Origin: an uncultured Alphaproteobacteria bacterium
GTDB lineage: Bacteria; Pseudomonadota; Alphaproteobacteria; RUG11792
DNA length: 7,696 nucleotides
Assembly: GCA_958448685.1 (NCBI GenBank)
Contig: CAUDEV010000053.1
Location: 1 to 7,696 of the forward strand
Reading direction: 5' to 3'
This document shows positions 6,574-7,696 of this stretch, piece after piece. The stretch's first letter is position 1; every line of letters starts with the position of its first letter. The notes below the pieces were generated by a model that was given only the letters and a program-made list of their open reading frames with translations, did not search any database and was not told the DNA's origin. A program made the translations under genes and the position numbers.

Positions 6574-6849
6574 TTATGTAGCAGCATGGCCTGAAGCTTT
6601 ATTCTGAGCTATGTTACTTAACGAATTCACCAACTCTTGTTCTCTATCAATTAGAACAGCTTCATTATTCAATCTATCATTTATAACTTTTCGATAATAT
6701 TCCGAGACATCGGCATATTTCTTAAGCCAAGAATAAATAGTTAATCGGCTCTTCCCTAAATCCCTCGCTATTTGACTAATGCTAGAAGCTTTCAATAGCT
6801 CTTCCATTAGTCTGTATTCATTCATTTCAGCTTTAGTTAAATTTTCCAT
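6574..6849 (-). CDS. Small helix-turn-helix protein, perhaps terminase-small-subunit-like
   Basis: A 91-residue protein whose family I cannot name. After an N-terminal helix (NEYRLMEELLKA), residues 23-48 form a clear helix-turn-helix: SISQIARDLG, turn, KSRLTIYSWLKKYADV. A charged helix follows (YYRKVINDRLNN, then REQELVNSLSNIAQN). HTHs of the SxxxIAxxLGxSRxTIYxWLK type occur in phage small terminase subunits, transposase accessory proteins and short regulators. The ATG is at 6847-6849 without a clear ribosome site; a TATAAT box lies at 6883-6888 (minus) but its -35 is poor. The C-terminus may be cut by a frameshift: after ACATAA, another frame stays open for about 25 codons (ITKTHSLQAFDRNTKS, then LLDDNSF) to a stop near 6494. 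It lies in the same element debris as the DUF927 relic but on the opposite strand. Confidence 0.7.
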   Translation of the reverse strand: MENLTKAEMNEYRLMEELLKASSISQIARDLGKSRLTIYSWLKKYADVSEYYRKVINDRLNNEAVLIDREQELVNSLSNIAQNKASGHAAT

Positions 6850-7041
6850 ATGTGTATGTTTTTGTTATATCTTGTTTATTTTATTATAACATTGAATACG
6901 GAATAAATGCATATTGCCACTGTCTGAGTTGTTACATATAACTATTACCTACTTTAAAGAGCTTACAGAGCTAATACCTTTGATGAGAATTAAAAAATAC
7001 TCCAAATACAAAAGACTATCGTGTACGAGCTTTAGAATGGA

Positions 7042-7696
7042 TTATTTCAATAACACCTCTAACTCCATTTCTGTTATACCAAGATATTTCGCTATAATTG
7101 CATCCGGCAAACCATCAGCTTTCATATTAAGAGCGTTCTTTTTTCTTTCTGATTCTATACCTTCTTCACGGCCTTCCTCATGGGCATTTTCTAGACCTGA
7201 TATATAATCTCGTAATCCTTTTTCTCTTAATCTTATTAATTCCTGTGCTTCTGGATCTGATTTAGCCTTTTCATATAATTCCTTTGCTTCTTTTATTTCA
7301 GGAACATATTCACATAACTTTTTTACTTTTTCAGAATATGGATCTTTGAAAAACTCTATCCAAAACGTTATTGGACTATCCTCTCGCATCTCTTCCATTT
7401 TTCCCAGTTCTATAAAATGCAGTTCTAAGAGATCTGTTAATTGTTCATTTTTTTCTTTATCTAATAAAAGCACTTTTCTCCAAAATCTTTTATCTTTTTC
7501 AAATAGTTTAAAATCCAGTATATTTATCGATATTGTCCTGTGTAAATTCTTGTATGATTCACTAACTTCTAATTGTCCAGAGAATAGTTTAGACCAATAG
7601 AACAAGGGTCTAGCAACCATATGAGGCTCTCTACCTTTTTACATTTCTATAGATATTATTTCATTATTTTCAGTTGTGGCAACTATATCTAATCTA
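7042..7696 (-). pseudogene. Rpn-family PD-(D/E)XK nuclease/putative transposase, nonsense mutant, cut by window edge
   Basis: Rpn proteins are PD-(D/E)XK nucleases that promote RecA-independent recombination; many are annotated as transposases (PDDEXK_2 type). The minus frame enters at the window edge with RLDIVATTENNEIISIEM, then TAA (7639-7641), then KGREPHMVARPLFYWSKLF. The frame on both sides of the stop is continuous, and family members have Gln at this place (IEMQ), so CAA became TAA. D (7687-7689) and E (7645-7647) of the D...ExQ nuclease motif remain upstream of the stop. An internal ATG at 7618-7620 could give a 192-residue product with LHFIELGKMEE, a charged helix EEGREEGIESERKK and the C-terminal GITEMELEVLLK, but without the nuclease residues. 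Family length is near 280-300. Bases 6850-7041 downstream show no gene. Confidence 0.93.

Noticed and set aside
1..7696. CRISPR array, origin of replication, or multi-gene defence system
   Set aside because: No regularly spaced direct repeats, no iteron or DnaA-box cluster, and no defence effector genes beyond the toxin-antitoxin pair were seen.

Overview
The window is AT-rich DNA from a bacterium whose mobile DNA is decaying. A housekeeping block at the left (two tRNA genes and recN) is followed by broken mobile-element genes. The RecN sequence, the Rpn-type and IS481-type transposase debris and the base composition suggest a host-associated alphaproteobacterium, perhaps Rickettsiales or Holosporales. 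That placement is inference from family resemblance only.

Left block, 1-2400. A possible C-terminal gene end (3-86) overlaps an AT-rich hairpin, followed by the worn 3' tail of an IS481-type element on the + strand (about 165-261). A good sigma70-type promoter (271-299) then drives tRNA-Glu(CTC) and tRNA-Lys(CTT). After about 220 bases that hold only a tRNA-like remnant comes recN on the minus strand (690-2333), intact, with a forced TTG start and its own promoter (2367-2395).

Middle, 2400-4140. An IS481-family transposase pseudogene lies on the minus strand (2410-about 2790). Its 3' tail matches the fragment near position 165 in inverted orientation, so two relics bracket the tRNA-recN block. 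Next is a segment of about 105 bases with four consecutive perfect inverted repeats (2814-2918), three of them with exactly 7-nt loops. A tyrosine recombinase pseudogene follows (2972-4136), with no usable start and a frameshift just before the catalytic tyrosine.

Right, 4140-7696. An overlapping RelB-like/RelE-like toxin-antitoxin pair (4228-4714) looks intact. It is followed by a DUF927-type ATPase pseudogene broken by about five frameshifts (4892-6373). Then come a short repeat matching the tail of the Rpn gene (6478-6525), a small HTH protein on the minus strand (6574-6849), and an Rpn/PD-(D/E)XK nuclease pseudogene (7042 to the window end) with a stop codon at the glutamine of its ExQ motif.

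The integrase, DUF927 ATPase, HTH protein and toxin-antitoxin pair plausibly came from one integrated element (prophage, ICE or plasmid-like island) that is now dead, with the toxin-antitoxin pair outlasting it. I do not see a convincing new functional system. The least explained items are the hairpin cluster at 2814-2918 and the shared tail sequence at 6478 and 7019.
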